DNA of 64,000 nt from Nakamurella multipartita DSM 44233 (GCF_000024365.1 NC_013235.1:1736001-1800000); one strand, 5' to 3'; shown: positions 32,435 through 41,225, numbered from the stretch's first letter. Notes: generated from the letters alone by a model not told the origin. Program-made: numbers and translations.

Positions 32435-35182
32435 ATGCACCTTGAAGAGCTAAGGCTCGGTCTGCGGATCGACGGTCTCATCCCCGCGGAGGTGATCACC
32501 GTCATCGCCGCGCAGTGGCATGGCACGGATGCCGTCGAACTGACCTACAAGAACGCCACCGGCGGGCTGGGCCAGCAAGTCGTGTTTCGCAAGGACCAGG
32601 ACAACCTGAGCATCGCCCAGAGTGGCAGCCGTGCCTTCGACGCCACCGCGAGCGACTTCAAGCTCGTCGCCGAGGCTCAGCGCATCTCACTCGCTGGTCT
32701 GTTCGATCCCATGCTGGCCGTCGCCACCAGTGACGTGCAGCCGCTCCCGCACCAGATCCGCGCGGTGTACGGCGAGCTGCTGCCGCGCACTCCGCTCCGG
32801 TTCCTGCTCGCCGACGACCCCGGCGCCGGAAAGACGATCATGGCCGGCCTTTACATCAAGGAGCTGCTACTCCGCGACGACGTCAAGCAGTGCCTGATCA
32901 TTGCCCCGGGTGGTCTGATTGAGCAGTGGCAGGACGAGCTCTTCTTCAAGTTCGGGCTTCGGTTTGATCTGCTCACGAACCAGGTCATCGATGCCCAGGC
33001 GAACTTCAACGTCTTCGAGACCAATCCTCTGCTGATCGCCCGCATGGACCAACTCTCGCGCAACGAGCAGCTGCAGGCGCAGCTCAAGGAGACCGAGTGG
33101 GACTTGATCGTCGTCGACGAGGCGCACCGTATGGGGGCCCACTACTTCGGCGGCGAGCTCCGCAAGACCAAGCGATTCCTTCTCGGTGAGATCCTCGGCC
33201 AGATCACCCGCCACCTCCTCCTGATGACCGCGACCCCGCACTCGGGCAAGGAGGAGGACTTCCAACTCTTCCTGACCCTGCTCGACCGCGACCGCTTCGA
33301 GGGCAAGCAGAAGAAGAGTGCTGACGTCAGCGGCATCATGCGGCGCATGGTCAAGGAAGACCTCCTGACCTTCGAGGGCAAGAAGCTGTTCCCTGAGCGC
33401 ATCGCCGAGACCGTCCCATACGAGCTGACCGCGCTGGAATACGACCTTTACGAGGACGTCACCCACTACGTCCGCGAGGGGATGAACCGCGCCGAGCGGA
33501 TCGGCGGCAAGCGCAAGAACACCGTCGGGTTCGCGCTCACCGTCCTTCAGCGCCGGCTCGCGTCCAGCCCTGAGGCCATCTATATGAGCCTCGTACGACG
33601 CTCCGAAAGGTTGGAGCGCAAGAAGCTGCAGATCCAGAACGGCACCTACCGCGACACCGAGCCGGAGATTGATCTGAGCGAGATCGACGACGACGAGTTC
33701 AACGCCGAAGAGATCGAGGCCGCCGAGGAAGAACTCCTCGACGCCGCCACGGCGGCGCAGACGGTCGAGGAGCTGAACGCTGAACTCCTCGAGCTCGCAG
33801 GCCTCATCAAGACCGCTCGACTGGTCCGTGAGGCGGGCACCGACCGCAAGTGGACTGAGCTGTCGAACATCCTTCAGGACAACGCGCTCGTCACCGACAA
33901 GAACGGCTGGCCACGGAAGTTCATCATCTTCACCGAGCATCGCGACACCCTCGACTATCTACAGGGAAGGATCGGCTCGCTTATCGGCAAGCCCGACGCC
34001 GTCAGGGCGATCCACGGCGGCGTACGCCGTACCGAGCGTCGCCAGATCACCGAGGAGTTCACCAAGAACCGCGACTGCCAGATCCTGCTGGCCACTGACG
34101 CCGCCGGCGAAGGTCTCAACCTCCAGGCCGCGCACCTGATGGTCAACTACGACCTACCGTGGAATCCCAACCGCATCGAGCAGCGGTTCGGTCGGGTCCA
34201 CCGTATCGGTCAGGAAGAGGTCTGCCGTCTCTGGAACCTCGTGGCCTCCAACACTCGCGAGGGCGAGGTCTTCACCAGACTGCTCGAGAAGCTCGATCAG
34301 ATGCGTGAGACGTACGGCGGAAAGGTTTTCGACGTCCTCGGCGAAGCCTTCACCGACATCCCGCTGCGCACCCTGTTATTGGAGGCGATCCAGTACGGCG
34401 AGCGCGAGGACGTGAAGGCGAAAATGCATGAGGTCATCGACGCCTCGGTCGGGGACGGACTCAAGGACTTGCTTGACGAGCGTGCCCTCGCGTCGGAGCA
34501 CCTCGCCGACGCGGACCTACACGCATTGCGTGCCGCCATGGACGCGGCGCGAGCCCGCCGGCTCCAGCCCTACTATATCGAGCTCGCGTTCAAAGCGGCA
34601 TTCACCAAGTTGGGCGGTCGCATCGTCAAGCGCGAGCAGGGCCGCTACGAGATCGCGAACGTTCCACAGCACATTCGCTCCGCCGGCACCGGACCAATCG
34701 CCACCAAATACGACCGGATCACCTTCGATCTGGCCCACGTCCAGCCGGGCGATCGGAGTCGCGCGGACCTCCTCGCACCCGGCCACCCACTCCACGACGC
34801 CGTCATGGGAGAGGCCATCCGACAATTCGGCGGCGCCCTCAACCAGGGCACTGTTCTCGTCTCCTCGACCCTTGAGGAGCCGCAACTTCTCGTCGGCGTC
34901 GTCGAAGAGAACGTGGCCCAACCGCCGCCACTGTCAGACAAGGTGTTTGCTTCGGCGAAGTCCCACGTGATCGGTAGCGCCTGCCGCGCGAATGTCTCGC
35001 GGAACGCTGCACGGTCACTCATCCATGTCGTCACGCTGGACGACAAGTTCGTCATCTTGCTCTGGATCAAGCCGAGGTATGTCGCGACTGCATCTGCGTA
35101 CTCCGCCGTACCCCCGTCCTCGACAACCTTGTGGCGAGCTTCGCGCACGAGGGATCCGAAGGTAGTCAGAGCCACCATCTGA
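32435..35182 (+). CDS. SNF2-type helicase, C-terminally truncated (DISARM/defence-like)
   Basis: ATG 32435 has CGGGAGG before it. Motif I is LADDPGAGKTIMAG (about residue 126), motif II LIVVDEAHRM, motif III MTATPHSGKEEDF, motifs V-VI LLATDAAGEGLNLQ and IEQRFGRVHRIGQ. This is the SNF2/RapA-like helicase group found with DNA methyltransferases in phage-defence loci, usually over 1000 residues with a DUF3883-type end. Homology stops near residue 824 (LLVGVVEE, about base 34908). The remaining codons are the antisense of a methyltransferase fragment, so the tail is foreign. Probably inactive or altered. GC is lower than in flanking genes. Confidence 0.82.
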   Translation: MHLEELRLGLRIDGLIPAEVITVIAAQWHGTDAVELTYKNATGGLGQQVVFRKDQDNLSIAQSGSRAFDATASDFKLVAEAQRISLAGLFDPMLAVATSDVQPLPHQIRAVYGELLPRTPLRFLLADDPGAGKTIMAGLYIKELLLRDDVKQCLIIAPGGLIEQWQDELFFKFGLRFDLLTNQVIDAQANFNVFETNPLLIARMDQLSRNEQLQAQLKETEWDLIVVDEAHRMGAHYFGGELRKTKRFLLGEILGQITRHLLLMTATPHSGKEEDFQLFLTLLDRDRFEGKQKKSADVSGIMRRMVKEDLLTFEGKKLFPERIAETVPYELTALEYDLYEDVTHYVREGMNRAERIGGKRKNTVGFALTVLQRRLASSPEAIYMSLVRRSERLERKKLQIQNGTYRDTEPEIDLSEIDDDEFNAEEIEAAEEELLDAATAAQTVEELNAELLELAGLIKTARLVREAGTDRKWTELSNILQDNALVTDKNGWPRKFIIFTEHRDTLDYLQGRIGSLIGKPDAVRAIHGGVRRTERRQITEEFTKNRDCQILLATDAAGEGLNLQAAHLMVNYDLPWNPNRIEQRFGRVHRIGQEEVCRLWNLVASNTREGEVFTRLLEKLDQMRETYGGKVFDVLGEAFTDIPLRTLLLEAIQYGEREDVKAKMHEVIDASVGDGLKDLLDERALASEHLADADLHALRAAMDAARARRLQPYYIELAFKAAFTKLGGRIVKREQGRYEIANVPQHIRSAGTGPIATKYDRITFDLAHVQPGDRSRADLLAPGHPLHDAVMGEAIRQFGGALNQGTVLVSSTLEEPQLLVGVVEENVAQPPPLSDKVFASAKSHVIGSACRANVSRNAARSLIHVVTLDDKFVILLWIKPRYVATASAYSAVPPSSTTLWRASRTRDPKVVRATI

Positions 35183-35652
35183 CGAGGTGTGAACAGCCTC
35201 GCGGTGCTGGTCATGCCATAGAGCGGTGCGCCCATGTACTGAGAGTTCGTCGCGAGTGCACCGTCGGGGTAGTCGTCTGGCATGGCCACGACGGCAGCCA
35301 CTGTTTGGTCGTTGGTCGGCGCGTGGTAGGTCCGTCGGCGTCTGCCCTCTGCGACCGTGGCCATCAGGATGGCCCCGATGCGCCCCTCGACTCCCCGGGC
35401 CTTGATGTATTCGAGGCTAACGGCCGTCTGACAGGCGACGCATGTAGCACCCGCCCGCCCATTCACAGATCCATCAACGAGAGGCCCTGACTTGGAAGTA
35501 GCAATCTCGAAGACGACCCTCTGGCCGGAGGCGTGTGACTGATCTGTCACAACTGTTGGAACGGCGTATGCCTCTTGCCCCGTAGACCCCGCCGCAGCCC
35601 CTCCCGACTCAGAGTGCGATCTGACATCTTCGCCGAAGGACCATGTAGCCAA
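34909..35652 (-). pseudogene. DUF1156-type adenine DNA methyltransferase, C-terminal fragment
   Basis: On the minus strand the frame reads EYIKARGVEGRIGAILMATV, ARLFTPRQMVALTTFGSLV, YADAVATYLGLIQSKMTNLS and FARQALPITWDFAEANTLSD, a good match to the C-terminal part of DUF1156 (COG1743) methyltransferases. The family's catalytic DPPY region, which lies upstream, is missing. The 5' border is about 35600-35650, where sequence stops looking like the family. The 3' border is the junction with the helicase at about 34909. Such methyltransferases occur with helicases and DUF499 ATPases in defence islands. It overlaps the helicase tail in antisense. Confidence 0.72.
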
Positions 35653-35715
35653 TCAAGATTTCAATGCGACGCCAAGCGGACGGCCGAGTCCTCCTGTTGA
35701 TCGGAAGGTCCTTAC

Positions 35716-35736
35716 TTTGTGACCAGGTTTGTGACC
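35716..35736. repeat. Island-end repeat, right copy
   Basis: TTTGTGACCAGGTTTGTGAC plus C, differing from the left copy (28775) by one base. It lies 122 bases before the attR-like repeat. Confidence 0.6.
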
Positions 35737-35857
35737 AGAACCCTGTGATACGGGTTGATTCGCAGTGCGACGCGTGAACTCGTGTGAGAACGGTTCATAC
35801 ACTTCAACAGACCTATATCGCTCACTTGTGCGATGAGTTGAAACGCCGATCGCCTGA

Positions 35858-35897
35858 CTCATAACCCAGAGTTCGCAGGTTCGAATCCTGCCCCCGC
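35858..35897 (+). repeat. attR-like repeat: displaced tRNA-fMet 3' half
   Basis: A 40-base copy of the tRNA 3' half, beginning CTCATAACCCAGAG and ending CCCCCGC. It lacks the 5' half and the CCA, so it is no tRNA gene. It marks the right end of the island. Confidence 0.85.
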
Positions 35898-35909
35898 GAC
35901 CTGAGTCTT

Positions 35910-35951
35910 GAGGCAAACGGCCGCCGGACCAAGTCTTAGGTCGTTTGCCTC
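35910..35951 (+). terminator. Hairpin terminator, probably the tRNA's original one
   Basis: GAGGCAAACGGCC (35910-35922) pairs with GGTCGTTTGCCTC (35939-35951) in 12 of 13 positions. Its place 12 bases after the displaced tRNA end suggests it ended tRNA transcription before the island entered. Confidence 0.65.
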
Positions 35952-35992
35952 AACCTTGGTGAGTGGGCGGTCCGGTCCTGGTGACCCGGGGG

Positions 35993-36556
35993 TCAGCGCC
36001 GGGTCTCGTACCGGGTGAGCAGCACGCCGCCGGGGAACGTCCGGGTCTCCACCAGGTTCAGGTTCACCCAGTTCCCCAGGGCCGTGAAGAACGGCAAGCC
36101 GCCGCCGATCAGGACCGGTGCGGTGGCCAGCACGTACTCGTCGATCAACCCGGCGCGCATGGCGGCCGCGGCGAGGGTGGCGCCGGCGATGTCCATGGGT
36201 CCGCCGTCCTGCGCCTTGAGCCGGCTGATCTCGGTGACGGCGTCCGTGGTGACCAGGCGGGTGTTCCAGTCGACCGGGCGGCTCGTGGAGGAGAAGACCA
36301 CCTTGGGCATGTCCCGCCAGCGGCCGGCGAACTCGATCGCCGCCGGCGTCGCGCCCGGCTGCTGGTCGGCGGTGGGCCAGTGCGAGCTCATCGTCTCCCA
36401 CAGCCGGCGCCCGTACAGCGCCAGGTCGGTGGCCGCGACCCGGTCGGACCAGAACTGGAACAGCTCGTCGCTGGGCGTGCCCCAGCTCAGGTCGTCGCCT
36501 GGCGCGGCCACGTAGCCGTCCAGGCTCACGTTCATGCCGAAGGTGAGTCTGCGCAT
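35993..36556 (-). CDS. RibD C-terminal/dihydrofolate-reductase-like protein
   Basis: A 187-residue protein of the RibD_C family. MNVSLDGYVAAPGDDLSWG holds the N-terminal substrate strand. ALYGRRLWETMSSHWP holds the NADPH-contact GR motif, IAGATLAAAAMRAGLIDEY the nucleotide-binding helix, and PVLIGGGLPFF the loop before the last strands. Such proteins are NADPH reductases of unknown substrate; the name dihydrofolate reductase is by fold only. ATG 36556. It is the first gene after the island's right end. Two further family members lie at 47507 and 48616. Confidence 0.87.
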   Translation of the reverse strand: MRRLTFGMNVSLDGYVAAPGDDLSWGTPSDELFQFWSDRVAATDLALYGRRLWETMSSHWPTADQQPGATPAAIEFAGRWRDMPKVVFSSTSRPVDWNTRLVTTDAVTEISRLKAQDGGPMDIAGATLAAAAMRAGLIDEYVLATAPVLIGGGLPFFTALGNWVNLNLVETRTFPGGVLLTRYETRR

Positions 36557-36632
36557 CGAACCAGCCTTCCTGAGTCGGTCCTGGATGGGTAGACCCGGCT
36601 GTCGGGCGAATCCGTGGAGCTGTTACACCGCA

Positions 36633-36700
36633 CTTCGCGCCGTGGGTGCGCAGTTCGCGCCGTCCTATGCCGGCGCGACCTGCGCATTCGTGGCGCGAAG
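36633..36700. repeat. 68-bp long hairpin
   Basis: CTTCGCGCC (36633-36641) and GGCGCGAAG (36692-36700) are the outer arms. TGCGCA ... TCGCGCCG and CGGCGCGA ... TGCGCA are inner arms around TCCTATGC. The hairpin lies between the toxin-like gene's end and the RibD gene, so it could end the former's transcript. Confidence 0.7.
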
Positions 36701-36741
36701 CGGCGGCCCGGTCCGCCGCTGCCGCCCACTTCCGCGGCGGA

Positions 36742-39700
36742 TCACGGCCCGGTCCTGATCACCTTGTACCCGCCCTGCCCGCGCCGGCGCAGCGCGATCA
36801 GCTGCCGGTAGAGCTTGCGGGCATCGGCCCACGGCGGGATGGCGACCACCCGGCGCATCTCGGTCACGTTGATCTTGCTGCGCAGGTATCCCCGTAGCTG
36901 CTCGTTGGTCCAGCGCGCACCGGGCGTCTCGCCCAGCAGCCGGGGCAGTTGCATGCGCAGCTGGTTCTTGGCGGCCAGTGCACCCACGGTGCGGGAGGCG
37001 ATGAACTCGTCGATGCAGATCATCGCCCACTCGTAGTCGGTCTGGACCTTGCCCTTGGTCGACGTCGGGGTGAGCTTGACCTGGCGCTGGGGGATACCGC
37101 CCTCGGGCAGGTTCTTCCACTTCATCTCGAAGACGTACATCTTCAGGATTCCGTCCTCGTAGGCGAAGCCCATCGCGTCGATGCCGTTGTTGGACTCGTA
37201 CTGGCCGGTGACGACGGCCAGCATCGTCGGCAGGCCCTGGAACCGGCTGGTCATCAGCTGGTCGACCACCATCTCCTCGTACTCGGCACCGAAGTTGCGT
37301 TGGACCGCCAGTCCCCGCGGTGCCTGAGCCGCCGCCTTGCGCAGGTCGATCTGCCCCTCCGAGTAGGCCGCGGCCGGTTCGGGCAACGCCTCCACCGCCG
37401 CCTCGAGGGCCTCGATCGAGCCGTACGCGGTGATCAGAGCGGAGAGCGCGCCGGGGGCCGCGGCCGCGGCGCCGCCCGTCGCCACTCCGGTGAGCCCCTT
37501 GACCAGGACGTCCTTCATCCCGGCGTCGAAGCCCTGGGCCCACGTGGCGTCCCGCGTGGCGGCGTCGACCGCGCTGGAGATGCCCCCGCTGAGCGCGCCT
37601 TCCGTCATCTTCTTGCCGGTGCCCGCCGCGAACGCGCCGAACGACTTCGGCGCGGCCGCCCGGGCCAGTGCCGATGCCGTCTTCTCCATCGCCGCCTCGG
37701 CGGCCAGCGGGGCGACCGCGTTCAGCACGCCGTCGACCGCGCCGGAGATGAACGCCTGGGCCCCGTCCGCGCCGATGACGTCGAAACGATCGCCCTTGAC
37801 CAGCTTGTTGGCCACCACCTTGGCGATCGCACTGGCCATGGCGGCGCGGGCGAGGCCGGCCAGCACGAGTTCGGGTGCGGCGGCTCCGCCGGAGGCCACG
37901 GTGGCCACCAGCGCCGCCACCATCTCCACGGCCTGGGTGACCAGCGCCTCCAGCTCGTCGCGGTACTTCACGAACGCCTGCAGGGCGGCTTCCGTCTTGC
38001 CGGCCAGCTTGTCGATCTCGGCCTGGTCCTCGGGCGAGGGGTTCTTGCCGGCCCGCTTGATCGCCGCCTGCAGCTCGCGGTTCTCGTCGGTCAGGGCGTC
38101 CGCGTTGGCGCTGAGTGATCCGGCGCCCGAGGCGGTTTCCCGTTTCACCGCGGCATCGAGCCAGACGGCCCGCTCGGTCGGGGTCATCGTGTCCGGCCGC
38201 AGCGCCAGCAGGATCTTGTTCTGCATCGCCGTCGACTGGTTGGTGAACCGGGTGCCGAACGCCGCGTCGCTGCCCAGCTTGCGCCGTTGTTGGCCGTCGG
38301 CGAACTCGTTGAGCAGGAAGAGCACGTACTCGTCGTTGCCGGGGTTGTCCATGGCGAAATTCAGCCGCGGCCCGAAATCGGCGAACACCATGCTGGCCAG
38401 CCATCCCTTTTCCGGTGGGCTGGTGTAGCGGTCCACGAAAGCCCGGAACTTGCTCCCGCTTTCGTGGTAGGCCGTGCGGAACCGGTCGTGGGCGGGACCG
38501 GTGCTCATCTTGAGCGTCAGGAACACCGACCCGTCCCCGGTTCCGCCGGCCCGCCGCAGCGCCACCACCGTGGGATCGCCGAGCTCGCCGGTGTTCTCGC
38601 CCGCGCCCACCAGGGCGTCGAAGCGGCTGGCGTCTTCCTTGGTGAGGCTGCCCAGGCCGCTGTAGAGGTTCTTGACCCGCGGATCCTTGGACGCGATGGC
38701 CACCTTGAGATACTCCAGCTGCTCGGCCGTGGCGTGCTGCACCGCGTCGAAGATGAAGTCGGCATCGGCCGTGGTGTACCCGGAGGTGGCGATCTCGACG
38801 GTCCTGACCAGCCGTTGGCGGGGCGTGACGGTCTCGTCCAGGAGCATGAGCGCGCGCTGCTCGGTGTGCAGGGAGGTCTTGTCGGTGATCCACTGGGCGA
38901 GGTCCCCGCCGGCCAGATGCGCGTAGGAGGACTTGAACTGCTCCTTGAGGAGCTTGGGTTCCTCGCTCTGCAACCCGTCGAACAGCAAGGGCGCGTTGGT
39001 GCTCGTCCGTGGCGCGGCGGCGATCACCACGTTGTCGATCGGCCGGACCTTCCCGAAGGCCAGGATCGCCGCGATCTTGTAACCGAGATCCTCGGACAGG
39101 CCGATGCGGGTGGCGAAGATGGCGGCCGCGATCGAACTGTCCTGGCCGTTGGGCAACTTGTGGACCACCGGTCCGAACTGCGAGCCGTAGGCCGTCTTGA
39201 ACTCCTCCTCGGCATTCGCGTCCTCGGACCCGAGCCGGCGGACGTCGCCGACCACGCGCAGCACGGTCGCCTCGTCGGCCATCGGCTGCTTGACCGCGAT
39301 GTAGATCTTGTCGGCGACCCGCAGCCGCCCGTACTCCAGGTACGCGCACGCCCGCGTGGCGTCGTCCCACGACAGCTTGGCCTTCAGATCGTTGGTCAGG
39401 TCCCGCTGGTGGCTCGACGTGTACTCGTCCTTCACTTGTTGCTGGTGGCCCTTGACCAGCAGTAACTGTTCCAGGACGACGGGGACATTGGCGTTGTTCT
39501 TCAGGACGAGGTTCTCGTGCAGTTCGGCGACGGCTTTGCCGACCACGGAGGCGATCTCGCCCGGCGGGTAACGTTGAACGGCGGCGGCCGCACCGGCCGT
39601 CAACCGCTGCATGACGGACGGTCCGGCGCCGCCGGCGAGTCCGGCCCGGGCGGACAGTCGCGCCACCAGGGCCGTGGCGGCCGCGTTGCCGGCGTGCCGT

Positions 39701-39801
39701 TGGATGCCGAGGAGGCCGAAATCAGGGCCGCTCCTGACCGCCGGGCGGGCACGGAGCGGTGGCTCGATGGGGAGGGGGTCGGCGCGAGCACGTTCGTCCA
39801 C
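36742..39801 (-). CDS. Putative injection-system-associated nuclease toxin with annexin-like repeats
   Basis: 1019 residues without signal peptide. Residues 30-50 carry GIQRHAGNAAATALVARL, the QR-x-AGN-A motif seen at the N-terminus of proteins linked to extracellular contractile injection systems and DUF4157. Residues about 70-500 form repeated helical units such as ADKIYIAVKQPMADEATVLR and LLKEQFKSSYAHLAGGDL, which resemble annexin repeats. An Ala-rich part follows (about 600-800). The C-terminal 184 residues (from NFGAEYEEMVVDQL) hold GIDAMGF and YVFEMKWKN, giving Asp875 and Glu892-x-Lys894, a PD-(D/E)XK-like nuclease site. An effector role is inference. No structural injection genes are in the window. 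Confidence 0.62.
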   Translation of the reverse strand: MDERARADPLPIEPPLRARPAVRSGPDFGLLGIQRHAGNAAATALVARLSARAGLAGGAGPSVMQRLTAGAAAAVQRYPPGEIASVVGKAVAELHENLVLKNNANVPVVLEQLLLVKGHQQQVKDEYTSSHQRDLTNDLKAKLSWDDATRACAYLEYGRLRVADKIYIAVKQPMADEATVLRVVGDVRRLGSEDANAEEEFKTAYGSQFGPVVHKLPNGQDSSIAAAIFATRIGLSEDLGYKIAAILAFGKVRPIDNVVIAAAPRTSTNAPLLFDGLQSEEPKLLKEQFKSSYAHLAGGDLAQWITDKTSLHTEQRALMLLDETVTPRQRLVRTVEIATSGYTTADADFIFDAVQHATAEQLEYLKVAIASKDPRVKNLYSGLGSLTKEDASRFDALVGAGENTGELGDPTVVALRRAGGTGDGSVFLTLKMSTGPAHDRFRTAYHESGSKFRAFVDRYTSPPEKGWLASMVFADFGPRLNFAMDNPGNDEYVLFLLNEFADGQQRRKLGSDAAFGTRFTNQSTAMQNKILLALRPDTMTPTERAVWLDAAVKRETASGAGSLSANADALTDENRELQAAIKRAGKNPSPEDQAEIDKLAGKTEAALQAFVKYRDELEALVTQAVEMVAALVATVASGGAAAPELVLAGLARAAMASAIAKVVANKLVKGDRFDVIGADGAQAFISGAVDGVLNAVAPLAAEAAMEKTASALARAAAPKSFGAFAAGTGKKMTEGALSGGISSAVDAATRDATWAQGFDAGMKDVLVKGLTGVATGGAAAAAPGALSALITAYGSIEALEAAVEALPEPAAAYSEGQIDLRKAAAQAPRGLAVQRNFGAEYEEMVVDQLMTSRFQGLPTMLAVVTGQYESNNGIDAMGFAYEDGILKMYVFEMKWKNLPEGGIPQRQVKLTPTSTKGKVQTDYEWAMICIDEFIASRTVGALAAKNQLRMQLPRLLGETPGARWTNEQLRGYLRSKINVTEMRRVVAIPPWADARKLYRQLIALRRRGQGGYKVIRTGP

Positions 39802-40029
39802 CGCGGACTCCTCTCGCCCGAACCGGCGACGCCGGGGCCATCCCGCACCTCGCCCGTCGACCGTCCGACACGATCGGATCGCGTGGCCCCGGCGCGGTCC
39901 GTCGCCCAGCGCACACGATCCGGATCAGTGTCACGGCCCGCCCCCGCGGCCGGTAGGCACTTTCGGGCAACTCTTCGGGCACAGCTTCGGCCGTGCAACC
40001 GGACCGCCCCGGCGTCCCGTCCTGTGGCC

Positions 40030-40869
40030 ATGAGAACTCTTCGGGTGTGGTGGGTGACCGGCGTGGCGACGTTTGTCGTCCTGGTGCTGACCGCCTGCGG
40101 CCAGGCGGTGGCCGGGGTGCCGCAGGCCGGTGACGAGGGCTGCGTCCCGGCGGCCGACGATCCCTCGGGTCCCACGACGCCCACCGAGGCACCGGTCATC
40201 ACCGTGGACGACCGGGTCAGCTTCGGGGTCCCGAACAGTCATACCGCACCGCTGGGGCTGACCGTCTATGCCGACGGCACGGTGATTCGGGCCGAGGGCA
40301 ACGGCTCTCACGCCGAACCGCTGGCGGAGCTGACGATCGGGCTGGTCGACCGCTGCCGGGTGCAGCAGACGGTCGACGCCCTGGTCGCGCTCGCCGACGC
40401 CGACTTCGGGATGCCCGGGATCACCGACCAAGCCGTCACGACGGTCACGGTCACGCGGCCCGGGTCCGACCCGGTGATCCTGTCCGCCTACGCGTTGGGC
40501 ACCGGCGACGAGTACGTCGACGCCAGGCAGGCCGCGGCCCGGACCGAGCTGACCTCCACCCTGCGCGCCCTCGAGGCAGCCAGGTCGGCCGAGCAACCGT
40601 GGACGCCGAATCGGTTGCAGCTCACTCGGTACGAGTACGAGGTGTCCGGCCCGGTGCAGACCTGGCCGCTGGCTCGCTCCATCGCCGACGTCCTGCACCA
40701 GCGGACCTACGGGGACCTGTCGTGCGGCGTCGTGGACGGGGCCGACGCCGCCGCGATCGCCACCGCCTTGGGCGATCACCCCGCCTTGTCACGGTGGACC
40801 GACGGTCAGGACACGACGGCTCTGGCCATTGGCGTGCTGGTCCCGGGCCAATCGGCCTGCGGCGGCTGA
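40030..40869 (+). CDS. Secreted lipoprotein of unknown function
   Basis: 279 residues from ATG 40030 (GTG 40024 also possible). The signal peptide ends in a lipobox, VVLVLTACGQAVAG, so the mature protein is membrane-anchored outside the cell. A Pro/Thr linker follows, and then a domain with regular beta strands (LGLTVYADGTVIRAEG, VTTVTVTRPGSDPVILSAY) and three later cysteines. It resembles actinobacterial lipoproteins without assigned role. It diverges from the toxin-like gene with about 230 bases between starts, a region in which I see no clear promoter. Confidence 0.78.
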   Translation: MRTLRVWWVTGVATFVVLVLTACGQAVAGVPQAGDEGCVPAADDPSGPTTPTEAPVITVDDRVSFGVPNSHTAPLGLTVYADGTVIRAEGNGSHAEPLAELTIGLVDRCRVQQTVDALVALADADFGMPGITDQAVTTVTVTRPGSDPVILSAYALGTGDEYVDARQAAARTELTSTLRALEAARSAEQPWTPNRLQLTRYEYEVSGPVQTWPLARSIADVLHQRTYGDLSCGVVDGADAAAIATALGDHPALSRWTDGQDTTALAIGVLVPGQSACGG

Positions 40870-40895
40870 CGCCGACTGCCCGATGTCGCCCAGGT

Positions 40896-41225
40896 TCACT
40901 CGTCTTCGTACCGGAGGAAGAACCAGCGCTCGCCCTCGCGATTGATCAGGTCCTGATCCATCGGGACGTACTCGGCGTGGAAGTCGACGTCGTAGTCGTC
41001 CGGCACATCGATGGCCAGGTAGAACTCACACAGGCTGACGAGTTCGTTCTCCAGCTCACCTGGCGGCTTCTCGTAGAGGAACCGGCCGGTCACGCCAGTC
41101 TCTCCGATCAGGAGCGCGACACCGCGCAGTTCCTTGGTGGGTATCTGCCACATCGCTCGAATCATCGGAAGCTCGACCCTGTCGAGCAGCGCCGCACGAC
41201 GGTCGATCTCGTCGCTGTCACTCAT
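40896..41225 (-). CDS. Small acidic protein, possible immunity protein
   Basis: 109 residues from ATG 41225, very acidic (VSLCEFYLAIDVPDDYDVDF, ERWFFLRYEDE). Size, acidity and the alternating short strands resemble immunity proteins of polymorphic toxin systems, particularly families with an ending like W-x-Y/F-x-R-x-E. It lies 1.1 kb from the toxin-like gene, separated by the divergent lipoprotein, and just before an IS cluster. That distance weakens the pairing. An alternative is an unrelated small cytoplasmic protein. Function is inference only. Confidence 0.5.
   Translation of the reverse strand: MSDSDEIDRRAALLDRVELPMIRAMWQIPTKELRGVALLIGETGVTGRFLYEKPPGELENELVSLCEFYLAIDVPDDYDVDFHAEYVPMDQDLINREGERWFFLRYEDE

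Larger units (their letters stand above)
28675..35897. mobile_element. Genomic island integrated in tRNA-fMet
   Basis: The tRNA 3' half (28675-28714) is repeated at 35858-35897 with 39 of 40 bases identical (mismatch at 28689/35872). This is the standard outcome of site-specific insertion in a tRNA gene. Between the repeats, about 7.2 kb hold a broken Nudix gene, a broken HD gene, an IS481-type element, a truncated helicase and a methyltransferase fragment. No integrase gene is left. On both sides the conserved chromosome resumes in character. The left copy keeps the tRNA functional. Confidence 0.82.

Noticed and set aside
32435-35182. An intact DISARM or BREX system
   Set aside because: Only one truncated helicase and one methyltransferase fragment are present; core genes are missing, so no functional system is claimed.
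35858-35897. A second tRNA gene
   Set aside because: Only the 3' half is present, with no acceptor 5' strand, D arm or CCA; it is an attachment-site remnant.
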